Source: Torreya grandis (lineage: Eukaryota > Streptophyta > Pinopsida > Cupressales > Taxaceae). From it: a stretch of 64,000 nucleotides of DNA. The notes beneath the pieces are model-generated. The model was given only the letters and a program-made list of their open reading frames with translations. It was not told where the DNA came from and searched no databases. A program made the translations under genes and the position numbers. Positions 1 to 14,552 of this stretch are shown here, in pieces; the first letter of the stretch is position 1; each line of letters opens with the position of its first letter. The stretch spans positions 930,001 to 994,000 of the forward strand of contig JARHVA010002371.1 in assembly GCA_037957365.1 (NCBI GenBank). The letters run 5' to 3'.

Positions 1-1530
1 TAATTAAGGTAGTAAAAACATTTATGCACTATATTCTTAGGAATAAGGTGCATGCAATCTTACCCAATCCTAACACTAAGCTCATGTTAAGTCAAAATGA
101 ACTAGGAGAAAGGAGAGGTAGTATATTTCTATGCTTCAAGAAGATGACATTGAAATGAAAATGAATAAACTAGTAAGGTGTTAGGGTTTAATTAAATTTA
201 TTGTCAATCCACAAAATTTAAGTGTCATGTAGATAGATCCACAAAATTTTCAATCCAATGATTGGTATAATCCCATCATCCACTTACTAATCAATGGTGT
301 TTATCCTGCAGGGTTAAGTAAAGACCAAAATAGAGATATAAGGCTTAAGGTAGCCCACTAACTGATCAAAAATGGAGTGTTATACAAAAAAAAATGAAAT
401 CATTTACCTGAGGTGTGTATCTAAGGAAGAGGTAGTTTATATCATGATCATTTTTCATGAAAATCTAGGAAGTGAACATCCATCAAAAAGAACCATGGCC
501 CATAAAATATTGAGGGTTGATTATTATTAACCCATAATCTTCAAGGATACCACAAACATGTAATAGAGTGCCATTAATTTCATGTTTTTATCACTAAGGA
601 TCCCAAAGCAAACATGTCATTAAAAATAGATATAGTAGATAAACCTTTTCCCAGTGAGGGCTTGACTATATGGGGGTCATCAACCCCAACTCATCGAATG
701 ATCAAAAGTACATTCTAACTGCCACTAATAACTACCTAATATGTACTGAAGTGGTGAAAAATTAGTGTAGAACTAAATAAGTGATCAAATTCTTAGAAGA
801 AAACATATGCACTAGATTTGGAATACCAATCTCTTTAGTTTGTGATAATGGATCTACTTTTATATCCATTGAAATGATAGAATGGGTGTATAATAACAAC
901 ATCATTCTCAATTTCTCCTCAAAATAGTACCTATAAGGCAATGGAGTATATGAATCAATGAATAATAACATGATGAAGGAAATAAAGAAGTCTATAGAAG
1001 AAAAACCTAGAACATGGCACAAGCTTCTCAAATATGCCCTCTGGGTAGATAGAACTAGAATTAAACAAGCTCTCAAAGAATCACCATTCTTGTTAGTTTA
1101 TGGTCAGGAACCCATCTTCCCCATCACCCTCAAGATACCAACATATAGGTTCATGAAATAATACATGGAGGAGGACCAAGAATTTTCAAATTCAAGGTTA
1201 CTAGACATCATTCAAATGGAGGATGTAAGAGAGGAAGTTTTTGCCAATTTTAGCAAATACCAAATCACAATCAAAAGGTGGATTGATAAATTATCAAAGA
1301 TAAAGGTGTTCAATCAAGGAGACTTGGTTCTTCTTAGGATAAGGCATCCAAACCCAAAAGTAAACATGGGAGGTTAACACCTCTATGGATAGGTCCCTAC
1401 CAGATAACTAAGATATTTGGAGACAACACCTTTAAGTTGAAAGACCTATACGGATCAGAGTTCACATTGCCCACCAATGGGAAATACCTCAAATACTACT
1501 TCCTTGTTGTCCCACCTAGGATCTCCATAG
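1..1530 (+). pseudogene. Ty3/gypsy pol remnant: RNase H end and integrase
   Basis: Conceptual translation in shifting frames gives the tail of an RNase H domain (about 60-200), the linker to integrase, a degraded HHCC zinc-finger region (about 440-600), the integrase core (about 640-960) and the C-terminal region (to about 1530). Recognisable pieces are RFGIPISLVCDNG (about 815-850) and a FLLVYGQEPIFP stretch (about 1087-1125), which belong to the integrase of the Athila/Tat side of plant Ty3/gypsy elements. Stops and frameshifts occur throughout. The longest open pieces are 958-1161 and 1165-1377, adjacent and separated by a TAA. In a live element integrase would join cDNA to the chromosome; this copy cannot. 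The 5' part (gag, protease, RT) lies outside the window. Family assignment is by recognition of motifs and the lineage is less sure than the superfamily. Confidence 0.85.
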
Positions 1531-2600
1531 AATAAGTGTAAGAATAGTTAGAGATAATTTAGGTAGGCTAGATTAGTTTATCTCTGTTCTTTACTTCCTA
1601 CCCCTTGTTTGTACATTATTTTATATATAATTATTTATTTTTCCTTTGATTTCTACTTTATTGCTTTCTATTTGCATGTGTGTTTCCTCTACTTTGTTCC
1701 TTACTTGTAATAAGTCCTTTTGGATTGCCCTTGGTTTAAACTTCACATAACTACTTAGGAACCCCATAGTTTATAAATGCAGGTATGAATCTTAAGTGTA
1801 TGTTGACCATGGGTTTGAAATATGAGATTGATGTTATAGTTTAGAGAAACTTGTAAGGACTAATAAATAGGTTGGTTGTTTCATAAGGTTTTAAAACTTA
1901 TTTTGATCTAAGCTTGGTTTTAAGAAGGATTGCACATATGGGATGAAAGCTTGAATTGTTAGAACATAGTCATGTTTGCACTTAGTAAACATCCTTACCT
2001 AGGACAAAGGTTACAACCATAGGTGATTGTCTGAAGATCAAACATTCAACCAAATCCCTAAACCTAGCTAACTTGGTTCCCAACCTTTGATATAAAACCA
2101 AACCAATCAAAGAAATACAAAAATAAGAGTTTATTACAAAATCAAAAGCTTTCCAAGCAAAGGTGATACTAGTAATCTCCATCAAGGTTATGGATCCCAA
2201 TTGGTAGTGGAGCAAGACCTTGAGTGGAGCTAAAGGCATATATGTTAGGGCTATAGACACTTGGCTAGTAGCAAAGCAATGACCTAGCCTTCCCTGAGCT
2301 AAATCATGGTTCATGGATATCCAAACATGCTATAAGTCAATGTTAATGATTAAAGGCATGAAATATGGAAGTTATTCCCTAAATCCCATGGAAAATAGTA
2401 AGTGGAATAAAAAAACACACATATCATGATAGGGTTTTGATATTTGATCCTAACTCTACATATGTAAGACTTATTTTAACCATGAACTAATCTGGATAGT
2501 GGTACTGATCAAGTGGAATAGGTAATCTAGTTATTTGTATAAACTAGATTCTCTAAATTCTAAAATATTATTGTATTTCCCCTAGCAGTTGTCAATTGTA
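1531..2600. other. Decayed repeat DNA, possible LTR body
   Basis: No coding signal that I trust. The open frame on the minus strand at 1982-2314 has no recognisable domain and lies where an LTR ending at 2610 would be expected. I could not find the other LTR edge. Confidence 0.3.
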
Positions 2601-2632
2601 GAGGTCAACATACCCCCATTTCTAAAAAATGG
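2601..2632 (-). other. LTR edge and polypurine tract (minus orientation)
   Basis: Read on the minus strand, AAATGGGGGTA is followed at once by TGTTGACCTC. This is the layout of a polypurine tract directly before a 3' LTR that begins TG. The same bases also form a short inverted repeat (CCCATTT / AAATGGG). It implies an old minus-oriented LTR element whose internal part lies to the right, and the decayed gag at 7440-8395 (same orientation) could belong to it. No matching 5' LTR was found. Confidence 0.45.
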
Positions 2633-3377
2633 GGACCCTTGTGTTAAATTGTGTAAATTTGTACCTTAAAATTGAAAATTTCACTTGATCAGAGTGTTAC
2701 GAGCATGTTTGATAGTATTTTTATCTAAATATCATCCACATCTAGTATGCTTAGCATATTTTTTGATAATTTTAGTTTTCCCTTGGCTATAATTGCTAAC
2801 TTTAGATCTCTATCTTTTCTAGCTATAGGTCTAATAAGGTCTACTTAGAATGAACAATACTTCAGTTTCATGATTTTAATGTTAACTTGATTTTTTACTA
2901 GCCTTTGGTATGTTGGAAATCAAGTCAAATTACTAAAACCCCTAGTATAAGTTTAATCTAAGTATTTGATTTGAATCTGGTAGGAAATTTTATGTGAGAA
3001 CATTATGAATGCTATGGGTTTGGCTTATTTTCATCCTAAATCTTGGTCATGTTTTTCAACATGACCAAACCTTAGTCTAATAGCCATGCTTGGTCCCTTT
3101 TATATCTTGAGACCCCTTCATCCTTTTATTATTATTATAGTCTAAGATAAATACAAAGTCCATTTGTTATGTTTCTAGCTTTTGGGACTTATATTTTTGG
3201 CATTTCTTTTTCAAACTTATCTTTTTGCAACATTTTCCCTATAGCAATCTTGTTAATGAAATTTTATTGAAACAAAGGCTAAAAGTCACATAACCTTTGG
3301 GCTTTATGACACTTACCATTTGGAAGTTTTATTAAGGAGACTTGCCATATAGAATTTCCTTTTAGCCTTTTTGAAAT

Positions 3378-3572
3378 GGTCCTTTGTCCTTCGAGATTAC
3401 CCTTTGAGCTTTCTGAAAGTGCCCTTCAAAACTTTTGAAAATGACCTTAAAAACTTTTAAAAGTACCCTTCAAAAATTTTGAAAGTGCCTTTCAAAATTA
3501 TTGAAAGTGCCCTTTAGATCTTCTAAAAGTACCCTTTAGACCTTTTGAAAATGACCATTTAAGATTTTTGTC
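3378..3572. repeat. Degenerate 22-23 bp minisatellite
   Basis: About eight head-to-tail units of the form CCCTTyAnA..TTTTGAAAGTG follow one another. Units differ by point changes but keep the CCCTT start and GAAAGTG/AAAAGTA end. Length varies by one base between units. No coding role is visible. Confidence 0.8.
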
Positions 3573-4582
3573 TTCACCACTTTAGCCTACAAAATAATTC
3601 ACTTGAGATAATTTCCCTAAGACATTGATTCAATCAAACTCTTTTGTGCTATGGTTATTTTAATATGTTTTTAAACTTAGCCTAAGACTTTAGATTGAAG
3701 CCTTATTTATTAATGCAAATGAGAATATTAATCTAAGACTTTAGCTTGAGTTCTTAATATTCCCATGCCCTAGCTTCAATATTTTCTATTGTCTATAGGA
3801 ACCATTCTCACTTGGATTAATGGACATGTTTTTGGGATGATCATGGCTTCACCCCTTTTTAATGTTGCTAAAACTTATTTTTTGTGTTGCAAGATCAATG
3901 GAATATCATTTGGGAATAAACATGTTTAACATTTTCATACTTTAATGTTAAATTGATCTTTATTTGTCATTTGTTCAAGATTAATTGGATATATTTTTAA
4001 TCCATGTATAATGTTTTAACCTAGGTCCTATTTTGAATTAAATTCAAACTTACATGGGGACAATTATCCATGCTATAGACTTAGCTTAAAAACTAATACA
4101 GGGTCCCCTTTATTATCCTAGACTTAGCCTAAAGTTTTAAATTACATTTATGAAATAAAAACCTTAGGATAAACCTTATTACATGTATTCTATTCATAGG
4201 GTCCTTTTCTATTATGTTTCTATCTTAGGCTTAAAACTCTATGATATGTCTCTTTTATTTCATGGGGCCCCATTTATTATGCTCAAAAGCTTAGCTTAAA
4301 TGTTCTCAACCTAAGGTTTTAAGTCATGTTTATTTAACATGAAATAAAACTATAGTATGAAAACTTTATACTAAGTTCTATATATTCCTTAAACCTTTCT
4401 TAAACATTATGCATCTCTAGAGGATCTACGATCGATGTTTGCCTAAATAGAATTGATTAAATAGTGCAAGATGAGGGTGGACTTTTCAAAAAATCTTGAG
4501 CAAGTGCAAGACCACCAAGTGGCACATTTAGGAAGAATAAAAAAATTGGAAATGATAAGTGGTAGGCCCAACAAACAACCCT

Positions 4583-4985
4583 AAGGATGTGTTTAAAATT
4601 GACAGTCATGGACCCATCAAATACATTCACATAGATGTCAAATGATAGTCTTTTGGAAGTCAAATTTAAGATAGAAAATAGTCTCGATGACATGCTTAAA
4701 ATTGATAATCATGCTCCCATCAAAGACATTCATGTGTATGTCAAATGATGGTCATGCAAACATCAAATTTAAGATAATAAATAATCATTGGTACATACTT
4801 AAAATTGATGGGTGTGAACTTGTCAAAGATGTTCATGCAGACATCAAATGATGATCACATGGATGTCAAATTTAAGATAGAAAATAGTCCTAGGACATGC
4901 TTAAATTAATGGTCATACACCCATCAAAGATGTTCATGTGGATGTCAAATGATAGGCACGTGGACATCAATTTTAAGAGACCTAC
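4583..4985. repeat. Tandem repeat, about 103-bp unit, nearly four copies
   Basis: The word TTAAAATT (last copy altered) recurs at 4593, 4696, 4799 and 4901, so the period is 102-103 bp. Each unit carries a CCATCAAAGA-TTCATG block, a GTCAAATGAT block and a TCAAATTTAAGATAGAAAATAG block in the same order. Copies are clearly diverged. The array sits inside what may be the 3' internal part of an old minus-oriented gypsy element; such regions often hold tandem repeats. Confidence 0.88.
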
Positions 4986-4989
4986 TTGG

Positions 4990-6900
4990 ATCCAAATTAT
5001 CTAAAGATCTATGGGCCTTGTTGATTCATGCAAAAAAATCGGATGGTGTGAGATCAAAGCTAATTTTTCAAAGGCAATAGTCATATTTTGTATATGGATG
5101 AGCATAATGCTGTGAAGATGACATGGAAAATCCACATTAGATCCACGTGGGTGTAATGTGCAAAATTAGAGACATTATAGACCTAGTAATGTAAAGGAGA
5201 GCCTAATTTGTCATCTATCTAAAGATAATTCGATCCAAGGTCCACTAGTGAACAGTTTAATATGCCATGGTAGCTTAGAGGAGTATTTCTTAAAGGAACA
5301 TGAAATTCTATTTTGGCCTCAAAAGCATAAAAGGGGATTACTCTAGGTTGAGAACATCAAATAACCATGAAGATTTTATAGTAACATAGGGGCCCCAAAG
5401 GTTAAGAGACTTAAGAATATTCTTCTTATAACTAAATAGTGTCCATTCTGAAAGTGAATTATTCTCTTTATAAAGGCATTTGTTATTTTAAAAAAATAGT
5501 ACCTATAGATTGGTCCATTGGGAAAGTCTAGTGTATTTTTAGAACATTTGTGGAAAGGACACCTATCCTATACACTTGTACTTGTTTAATTGGTTAAGAC
5601 TGACTAGCATGATTCCTTGCATCTTATAAAAGGAACATTCTAAAGTGTAAAGAGGAGGGAGTTTTTGAGCTAAAACTTGTGTAAAATTTTGAGCAACTAA
5701 TTCACATGAGAAATTCTACAAAGATTATCCACATTCAGTTATGTCAATTGTTATTATGGTCTCTCTCTCACTTGCTTGTTCTTATTTCTAGATTTGAATG
5801 GTTCTTGTGAATTCTTAGGGTACATCTTTTAATGGCAGAGTTGTTAATTTGTGCCAAAGCTAGGTTGACTAAAAGTTCTTAAATTCATTTCATTTCCTTT
5901 ACTCTTCTTGCATTTGGACTAATGTTGTTTGATTACAGGGGTAGATCTTTAAAGTGAATTTGGTTCTTATTTGCATTACTTTTTTTTATATGTTTTCCTG
6001 ATGTGTACTAAAATTTGATCCCATGCTATTTCTTATTATACATTATTTAAGTGTATGCTTGGAAAACATTTGAACTTTTTCATGATTTTTGGGGTAAAGA
6101 TCAAAAATATCTCTTTTCTTACCCTTCTTTTTGCTTTTTTTTTACCATTTCAGTCTAGTTTAACTTTCATTGTAAATACCTATCATATATTAATCTTTAG
6201 AGTAGTTCTTGATCATAATTCACTATATGTAGCATAGATACCTCATATTTTGCATATATCTAAATTTGGTCACAATGTCTCCCAACCACCAAATATTATA
6301 AATATTTGAAATAGTCCATTTGCTTTGCCTCTATTTCATCAATAGATAATAGGATTATCACAACCTGCAACCCATGTACTAGATTACTAGAATTCTAAAA
6401 AGAGAAGTGTTCTTGAACACTTTGGGTACCTATGATACATATTCAGGTATCAACATGATCCTTCTTAGAATGGTCTTGAAAATGATTGTTAAATATTTTC
6501 TACTTCTATTGATCACCAAGTTGTGAACTTGATACCTTTGGAGGATCATCAAATGTAAATAATTGGTCATCGATGAGGTCTTAGATCTTATTATTCATGA
6601 TAAATCATCTATTAATAGAATTCCCAAGGCCTTATTGATAGTCAAAACAAGCATTCAGATCATACCCTTTAGGTAGAGGTCTACTCATATCAACCTCTAT
6701 AGGATGAGGGAGATATATGAGGTGACACTTTACATGCTACAAGATAATTAAGTGAGAGATTTAGGTAAGTGTGCAATTCTTTTACTTTGTGCATTGGATA
6801 AGATAAGCTAATTAGGTTGTTGTGACACCACATTAACTATGTTAGTTATTTATTTTTTAGGTTCAACAAGCTTTACCTTGTAATTTGGTTTAATATTAAA
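4990..6900. other. Unassigned repeat-derived DNA
   Basis: AT-rich sequence without a domain I recognise on either strand. The open frame at 6055-6237 (+) is short, hydrophobic and of low complexity, and is not supported as a gene. Confidence 0.5.
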
Positions 6901-6910
6901 CTTGGTATTT

Positions 6911-7351
<441 letters not shown>

Positions 7352-7439
7352 TGTGTGTTCACTATATAAGTTTTATTAATGAGATAATTTTTATTTCATG
7401 ATCATGAATTATATGGCACAAGTCATTAAAAATTTTATT

Positions 7440-8395
7440 TTTAAAAAAAATAATGGACTCATATAATGGGGTAAGAAAACTTTTCTTTAATATGTCTTAC
7501 AAATGTTTATCTACCATTGCATTGGTCATTTTAGCTAACATTATCTTGTACCTTAAGATATATTCACTGACAGGTTCATTGGTTACATGTTTTATTTTTA
7601 CAATTTGGTCATAGGAAACCTTTTTGATGATATTGATAGAGAAGTGTGCCAAAAAATGATTTGAAATAGGTTTGAATGCATTTACTGATTATATAGGTAA
7701 ATCATAGAACCACCTCAAAGCATAGTATTTTAATCTCCTTGAAAATAATTTGGTCAAAATTTTATCATTGGAAACATAATCAAGGCATGCCATATAAAAA
7801 TATTGAATATGTTGTTCAAGATCGCACTTGCCATCATAAAATGTGAAATTAAGTGAAACAAAACTAGTTGGAAATGGGTTCAAATATATCTATAGTTTAA
7901 GAGGATTATGTAGCACCTCTTGTGAATCAATAGCATAAGGTGATTTCATATAATTATATTTAATATTTGTAACCTTTGTTTGTAAAATTTTTAGAGTTTG
8001 AATAAGATCTTGCGCCTTTTAGTCTTTAAGGTTGGGTATTTTATAAATCACCAAAGGAGGTGTACCCATAGGTTGGGAAGATATAGGCATTAAAACTATA
8101 AATTGAGTTGAAATACTAAGGTTTCCCATGTAAGACATGGAAATAGTAGTTTCAAGGAATAAAAGGTGTGAATACATATCTAGTGCCCCTATTAGATGTT
8201 GGTAGATTGACTAGAATGAAATCAATTATAGTACCTTGTAAGGGTTCACCATCACTAGGTGAGAAAACCTTAGGCTTAACATGATTACTGAGTTCATCTC
8301 TTGTAACATATAAAAATTCATTTATTAATAGATTTTTGTTATTAATATGAATACCTAATGCTTCTTTATATTCCACTTGAAAATGAGTTTTTTAA
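7440..8395 (-). pseudogene. Ty3/gypsy gag remnant
   Basis: On the minus strand the frame reads through a gag N-terminal region (8152-8376) and then the retrotransposon gag core (about 7480-7900). The core has an F-x-F-YDGKCDLEQHIQYF segment, then KLFSRRLKYYALRWFYDLP, matching the usual order in plant gypsy capsid proteins. Stops and shifts break it, with intact pieces at 7689-7883 and 8152-8376. Gag would form the particle that packages the element RNA. No protease or RT is recognisable further along (leftward) before the microsatellite, so this is either a non-autonomous element or one cut by later events. It is probably related to the LTR edge near 2610, but that link is inference. Confidence 0.8.
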
Positions 8396-8399
8396 TTAA

Positions 8400-10530
8400 G
8401 ATGTTCTATTGCTTACAAATGAAGAACTTTTGAAATTGAAACAAAGTACAACAAACTGAAACCCTAGTTGATTGAAACCCCTAGAAATCATAAAAATGTG
8501 CATTCATATAGATTGGGTTCACCAATGTTTAACCATAAGATATAGATTAAGGAATATAGGGTTAAATGGGGTAGAGATATCCTAGGACACAATGGTGTTA
8601 AACTATCTCTATAGCAGGCCAATTAATTTTCAAACCTAGATAAGCAATATGATGAATTTATAGATTGAGATGTGTTAAAATAGAAAGTACAACTATGATA
8701 GATATTTAAATGATACTGAAAATAAGATAATTATCTAGTTTTGATGATAAAATAGATCTAGATATGGAACACAAAGGAATCAAATTGAAAGTAGATTTTG
8801 TAATTGTCATCCAATTTTGGATTATGCACTTATGTGACCTTGGACACATATGTTGACCTTAAAAATTGCATCAATGCTTCTATCTAACCTAGACATAGGT
8901 GTCCAATACCAAATACCTATTATATATTGATGAAACCACTTAGAATGTTATGGGTTCTATGTCACCTTCACTCTAGTGTGATCATATCTAGCTCATGGAG
9001 TATCATTCTTATGAATAGAAAAACCCTATTTATTCATATTCATAGTGACTATGGGAAAAATGGGTTGGTAGGCACATGATGTCGAGATAACCCCAAAGAC
9101 CCCTTTGTCAATGGGCATTACCTACATAACCACTACTTTGAATAGGGCCTCATAATCATGTAGTTTTCTCCTATGTGTGGGCTTGTGTGTGCATAATGAT
9201 ACAAATATGATAAGAAAGTATAACTATGACCTAGATTTTAACTTAAAAAAATATGGCACTTAGGCCAATCCTTCAGTAATTTAGACTTATGGATGTGATG
9301 TCTCCATGACTGATATGGAAATAAGGGGAAATAGGAAATCTTTTCTCACTCAAACGCTTGATTCAATTATTTTTTTAAGTTGCCTTGTGAGTTTTTTGGT
9401 CTGTGCTAGTTGTGTGCTAGGTGAGGAATGCATGAGGCTTGATCATGCATATATAACAATCATTTTATAGAATATCTCACATTAAAAACATTTAGGATGA
9501 GGCTTGATACATTTGATTTTAAAATTATATGACTTCAAGGTAATTGACACCTATGTTGGGCTATGACATTTCTATCTACATAGGTATCTAAATGGGAGAC
9601 AAGTGTTCAGGTATCTAGAAAGTAGGGACATATCCAAAATCTGTAGAGATAGAAAATAAGTAGGTTTATAACATTTTGATTATGATAGAAGGTTTAAGTC
9701 ATCATAATAACATTAGTCAGACTAAGAGATAATAAATACACATAAAGAGATAGTGTATGTGATCCTTTTGGTAGTGTTAGAGGTCTATAACTTAGAGGAA
9801 CTGCCAAGGTTTATATTTTCCAAGTGTTAAAGACTGAGGTGTTAAATAATTCAAAAATAGTGTCTACAAATTATTATGATTATAAATCTAATTTTGAATA
9901 ATTGAAATTCATAGTAACTAGAAATAGTCAAAAAATGAATATAAAATTCTTTCAGTTGATAAAACATAATAATTATGAATAATAGAATGGTTATAATGTT
10001 TCATAATAGTTACCCTAAATACTTTTAGTATCTAGAAGGGACATAATATTTTATAATAATTACTTAAACTTGTTACAGTAGTTAGCCATTTTAAAATCAC
10101 AAAAAAAGGTATATTTTTTCCCCATAGACCAAATATAAAATTTTGATTATTTCATCAAGATGATTATTTTAATAGGTATTTCAAAATTTTATTAAAAAAT
10201 ACCATATAAAACTATTTTTCACCTATATTGCTGAAAATAAGTTTTTTCACCGTTGTGAAAATTATACCATTGTGATCATCTTGTCAAGGCGATAATTTTA
10301 ACATATAACTTTAGTTATATTTTTTTTACACCTTTGAACCACTATAATCAATGGTTTTCACTTGTTTAGGAAGCCAAGCCATGACACTAAACATTAGGTA
10401 ACTCCACATTGAATTCTAGTCTCAACTTTACTCTAGACTCCTTAAGTTAAACAAGCAACAACATGACATAAATATAAAAATTACCATACTCTCTAATAGA
10501 ATTAATGGTTAAGATAATTCTAAAGGTATA
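8400..10530. other. Unassigned DNA between gag remnant and chromovirus
   Basis: I see no reliable coding segment, LTR pair or RNA gene. It should contain the leader and 5' LTR of the flanking elements, but no TG...CA pair or primer-binding site could be placed. Confidence 0.4.
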
Positions 10531-10534
10531 TTTA

Positions 10535-13500
10535 TATCTTGAAGTATGTCCCATGGACCTAAATTGGAATTTCTAAAATTTTATGGTATATAACCAACCA
10601 GTTGGATTTACGATGTAGAACAACATTTCATCTTGCAAATATATTAGGGGTAGACAAGGTACTCATTTAATCATTTAAATTAAATAAGGATGTTATCTAG
10701 TGGTACCAATGGGATCAAAAATATCATACAAAACTATAACAGTTTGTAAGTATCAAACTAAATTCAAAAAGTTAGCCAACCAAACTAAAGGGTTAAATGA
10801 CGATTTTTTCAAGAATTTTTTCATTAGTGGGTTTAAAGATAAAATTTTTGGAGTTAAATATTTTTAAACTAGAGAACATGATGGAAGCAGTAGGATTAGC
10901 CAAGGTTATAGAAGACAAGATCACCTCCTGGCATTGATCCTCCAATTTCAGTTATTTGAAGACATTTACAACACCATGCCCAATAACAAAACCTCCACCA
11001 AAAATTACCCCCATTAAATTCATTGTCCAAGTATAAATACATGTTCATCATGAAAAATGGATATGTTATAATTGTGATGAAAATTATCTACATAACACAA
11101 TTGCATCGAAACAAAAGTTGTATTTTTTGATGTCAAGTCACCACTATATGTTGAATAATGGGAAGATGCTCAAGATTCCAATAATGAAGAAACTAAAGTC
11201 AAATAGCCTATCACCACATATTATTATTCCAAAATTTATGTGCATGCCTTTCCTAGGGTAACCAATCCTCAGACTATGATATTAAAGGGCTATTTTAATA
11301 AATAGCCCTGATAATACACATAACTTCATTGATCTTAGGCTTGCCAAATAAATTTATTGTTATTTTTTCTTGTTCAGGTTTGTAAGTCATGGTCATTAAT
11401 GTAGTAACCTTATATTTTGAGGGAAATTTTTGTAATTTCCACATTTAAATTTAGGGCTATAATTTGAAATCAAAGATGTTTTTTCTACCTCTAGGAGTTA
11501 TGACATAGTTTTAGAACCATACTGGCCATAGACACTAGGACCTATCCTATGGGAAGTTTTAGAGCTATTGATGAAATTAAATAATGAGGACTAAAAACAC
11601 ACATTAAAATGCCTCACACATGGCTCTAAAAGTATCATCATATCTCACCCCATGGAGAATTTTATACAAAAGGGATTTCATGGAATTATTGACCAACTTT
11701 ATTTCATCTAGTTCACTGAATCTTATGATTCTAAACATCCACCAAATTTACATGAACTCTTATTTAAACATGTAATTACTTTTTAGGAACCTAAAGGGAT
11801 ATCTTAAAAATGGCTTGAAGACCATGTGATTAAGTTGATTCTAGGTAGTGTACTTCCAAACATTTGCCCTTACCAATACCCATGCCTATAAAATATTGAA
11901 ATATAAAAAATGATGAAAGAATTATTGTAGGTTAGATTAATTAGACCCAACATCATTCCTTACTCTTCTCATGTATTTTTAGTATGTAAAAATATTTGTC
12001 TTGGTGCCTTTTTATTAGATTTCATACAATCAAAAAATTCACTATCAAGGGCAAGTTTCCCATCCCAATAATTAATGATCTATTAGATTAATTTTATGGA
12101 GTTTACTTCTCAAAGATAAACTTGTGATAATGCTATCATGAGATCCACATCAAGGAAAAGGATATTCCCAAGATATCCTTTCAAACTCATGATGGACATT
12201 ATGAGTTTATCATCGTTCCATTTGGCCTCACTAATGCTTCACCAACCTTTTAGGGCGTAATGAACAAGATGTCCTCTCCATGTTTTATGAAAATTCATCC
12301 TAGTGTTCTTTGATGACACCCTTGTCTATATTTTTACCTGTTAGGAGCATTTGATACATTTGGACCACACCTTAAAACTCCTTATTGATAACCAATTATG
12401 TGACAAAGGGTACAAGTGTAATTTTGGTGAAAATTAAATTTATTATATTAGACAAATCATCTCTAAGGAAGGCGTCAAAGTGAATCTTAAAAAAATTAAG
12501 GCTATTAAAAATTAGCCTAACCTGAAATCACTCAAAAACATTTGTAAATTTTTAGGATTGACTAGGTATTAAATAAAGTTTCTTTAGGACTATGAGAAAA
12601 TTTCCACTCCATTAAAGACCATGCTAAAACATATTTTTTTTAGTGGTTTGACGTAGAAAAAATTCCTTTGAACTAGTTAAGAATGTAAATCACACTACTC
12701 CTATTTTGCCTATGCATGATTCTACAAAAACCTTTTTTCATTGAAATTAATGCCTCAAGAAGTGTCAGTGGATTTTTTATAATGCAATTGATTTAACCCC
12801 TTACATTCACTATCAAGGCTCTTATAGGGAACAAATTCGATCCTTCCACATATGCGAAAAATCTACTAGATATACTTCATGTCATCAACAAGTGACACTC
12901 ATACCTAGTCATGGGGAAATTTTGGATCAAAAATAATCACCATAGCCTCAAATAATTATTGGACAAAATATTATCTTTTTGTGAGAAACATAAGCAGGTA
13001 ACCAAATTAATGGATTATGACTATGAGTTTACCTACAAAAAAGGTAAAGACAATGTTGTCAATAGATGCATTGTCTCTCAAGGATGAAGAATAGATAACC
13101 TTATGCATATTATCCTTACCCATGATATATTAAGTGTATTAGGCACAACAATAATTTTCCCATGACACCCAATTTAAAAACTCTTTTAGGAAGTGATCAT
13201 TAACCTTATACCTCAATTGAAATACTCTTAGTATGGTCATTATTTAAGGTACAAAGGACGTTTGGTGATACCACAAAAATAAACATTGAGTCAGATACTT
13301 ATATTAGAGATGTATGCCTCTCCAAAAAAAGGTCACTTAGCTTCCTTTAAAATATATGAAAATATTCACTGGAATGTTTTCTTAGAAGGCATTAAATAAG
13401 GCATTAAATAGTTTGTGGTTAAATGTGAAACATTTCAACACAACAAAGGTAAAATTATTGCTATCCTAGGGATGCTCCAACCCTTTCCTATCCCTATCTA

Positions 13501-14550
13501 AGTAAGGTTATAAATTTTGATGGAATTTTTTGAAGGACTACCCATGTCCAATAGGAAATAAATTATTCTCATGGTGGTGGATCAACCCTCCAAGTATGCC
13601 CATTTTTTCACCTTATGCCATTATTTTCATTTCTCCACTATCAATCAAATATTTCTTGAATGGATTCTCTACCTTCATGGGCTACATGTCTCAATTATTT
13701 TTGAACATGATTCCACTTTTACTATTCACTTATGGAAGTAAAATTTCCAGCATTATGGGACCAAATTTAAAATTATTTCTATCTACCATTTACAAACTGA
13801 TGGCCAAACAAAAATTGTCAACAAATGCTTGGAGACCTACCTCATTTATTTTGCCTTTGATCAATATCATCATTCACTAAAATAGTTATTACTTGTTTAA
13901 TGGTGGTATAAATACACATACCAAACTACCACCAATATAACCCCATATGAGTCCATTTTTGGTCAATGACAACATTTTACTCAAGCATACCTCTTATGTA
14001 GATCTAAGGTACATGTAGTTGATTTCACATTCAACGCACATGTAATTATCATCCAAACTCTCAAAGATAAGCTCTATTTAGGAAAAAGTGAGTCAACAAG
14101 CTAATCAACACCACTTAGAATAGGATTTTAATGTTTTTGACATGGTTTTTATCTAGCTCCAACCTTATAAGTATCCCTCTTTCGAACCAAATTTTTATGG
14201 TCTTTATAAAGTGCTTTCCAAGATTGGTCCCACAACATACAATTTTAAGCTTACCTTATACTCTAAGATCCATCTAGTTTTACTTGTATCATGTTTTAAT
14301 AATGTTATTGGTCAGCATGTTCAAGTTTTAATGACAATCTTTTATCTTGACACTAAAGGCTCTATCCTCCTATAATATGACTCCATCCTCACTAAGCATT
14401 CCCACCAACTCTATAATTATAATATCATCAATATTTTGGTTTAGTGGCATGGCATGAAACTAGAAGATGTGACCTAAGAAACCTTACTCAAATTACAATA
14501 GTAATTTCCTCATTTAAAGCTTTGACTACAAATATTTTTAAGTAGGAGGG
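10535..14550 (+). pseudogene. Chromovirus (Ty3/gypsy) gag-pol polyprotein, dead
   Basis: All parts of a chromovirus polyprotein appear in order in shifting frames. Gag core with a W-I-YDVEQHF segment lies about 10590-10630 and a zinc knuckle CYNCDE about 11065. Protease has NTHNFIDLRLAK about 11314-11350. RT (about 11830-12500) has a KNIEI-type start and the FFDD active-site motif near 12308. RNase H ends about 13080 with YEFTYKKGKDNVV. Integrase runs about 13290-14000, with YHLQTDGQTKIVN near 13783. A chromodomain remnant with LV-WHGMKLED lies about 14440-14470. Total span fits a normal full-length polyprotein, so decay has been by point change and small indels. The open frame at 13530-13880 is only out-of-frame or partly in-frame integrase. 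The frame runs straight into a purine tract and LTR start at 14540-14553. Confidence 0.92.
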
Positions 14551-14552
14551 CA
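14540..14552 (+). other. Polypurine tract of the chromovirus
   Basis: AAGTAGGAGGGCA immediately precedes TGTTAGGACCCC. Its position right after the chromodomain end is where plus-strand DNA synthesis of a chromovirus would be primed. Confidence 0.6.

Noticed and set aside
762..1076. 104-codon minus-strand frame
   Set aside because: Antisense shadow of the integrase remnant.
8820..8860. Possible second LTR edge (GTTGACC) pairing with the edge near 2610
   Set aside because: Only seven to eight bases match, with no extended similarity on either side.
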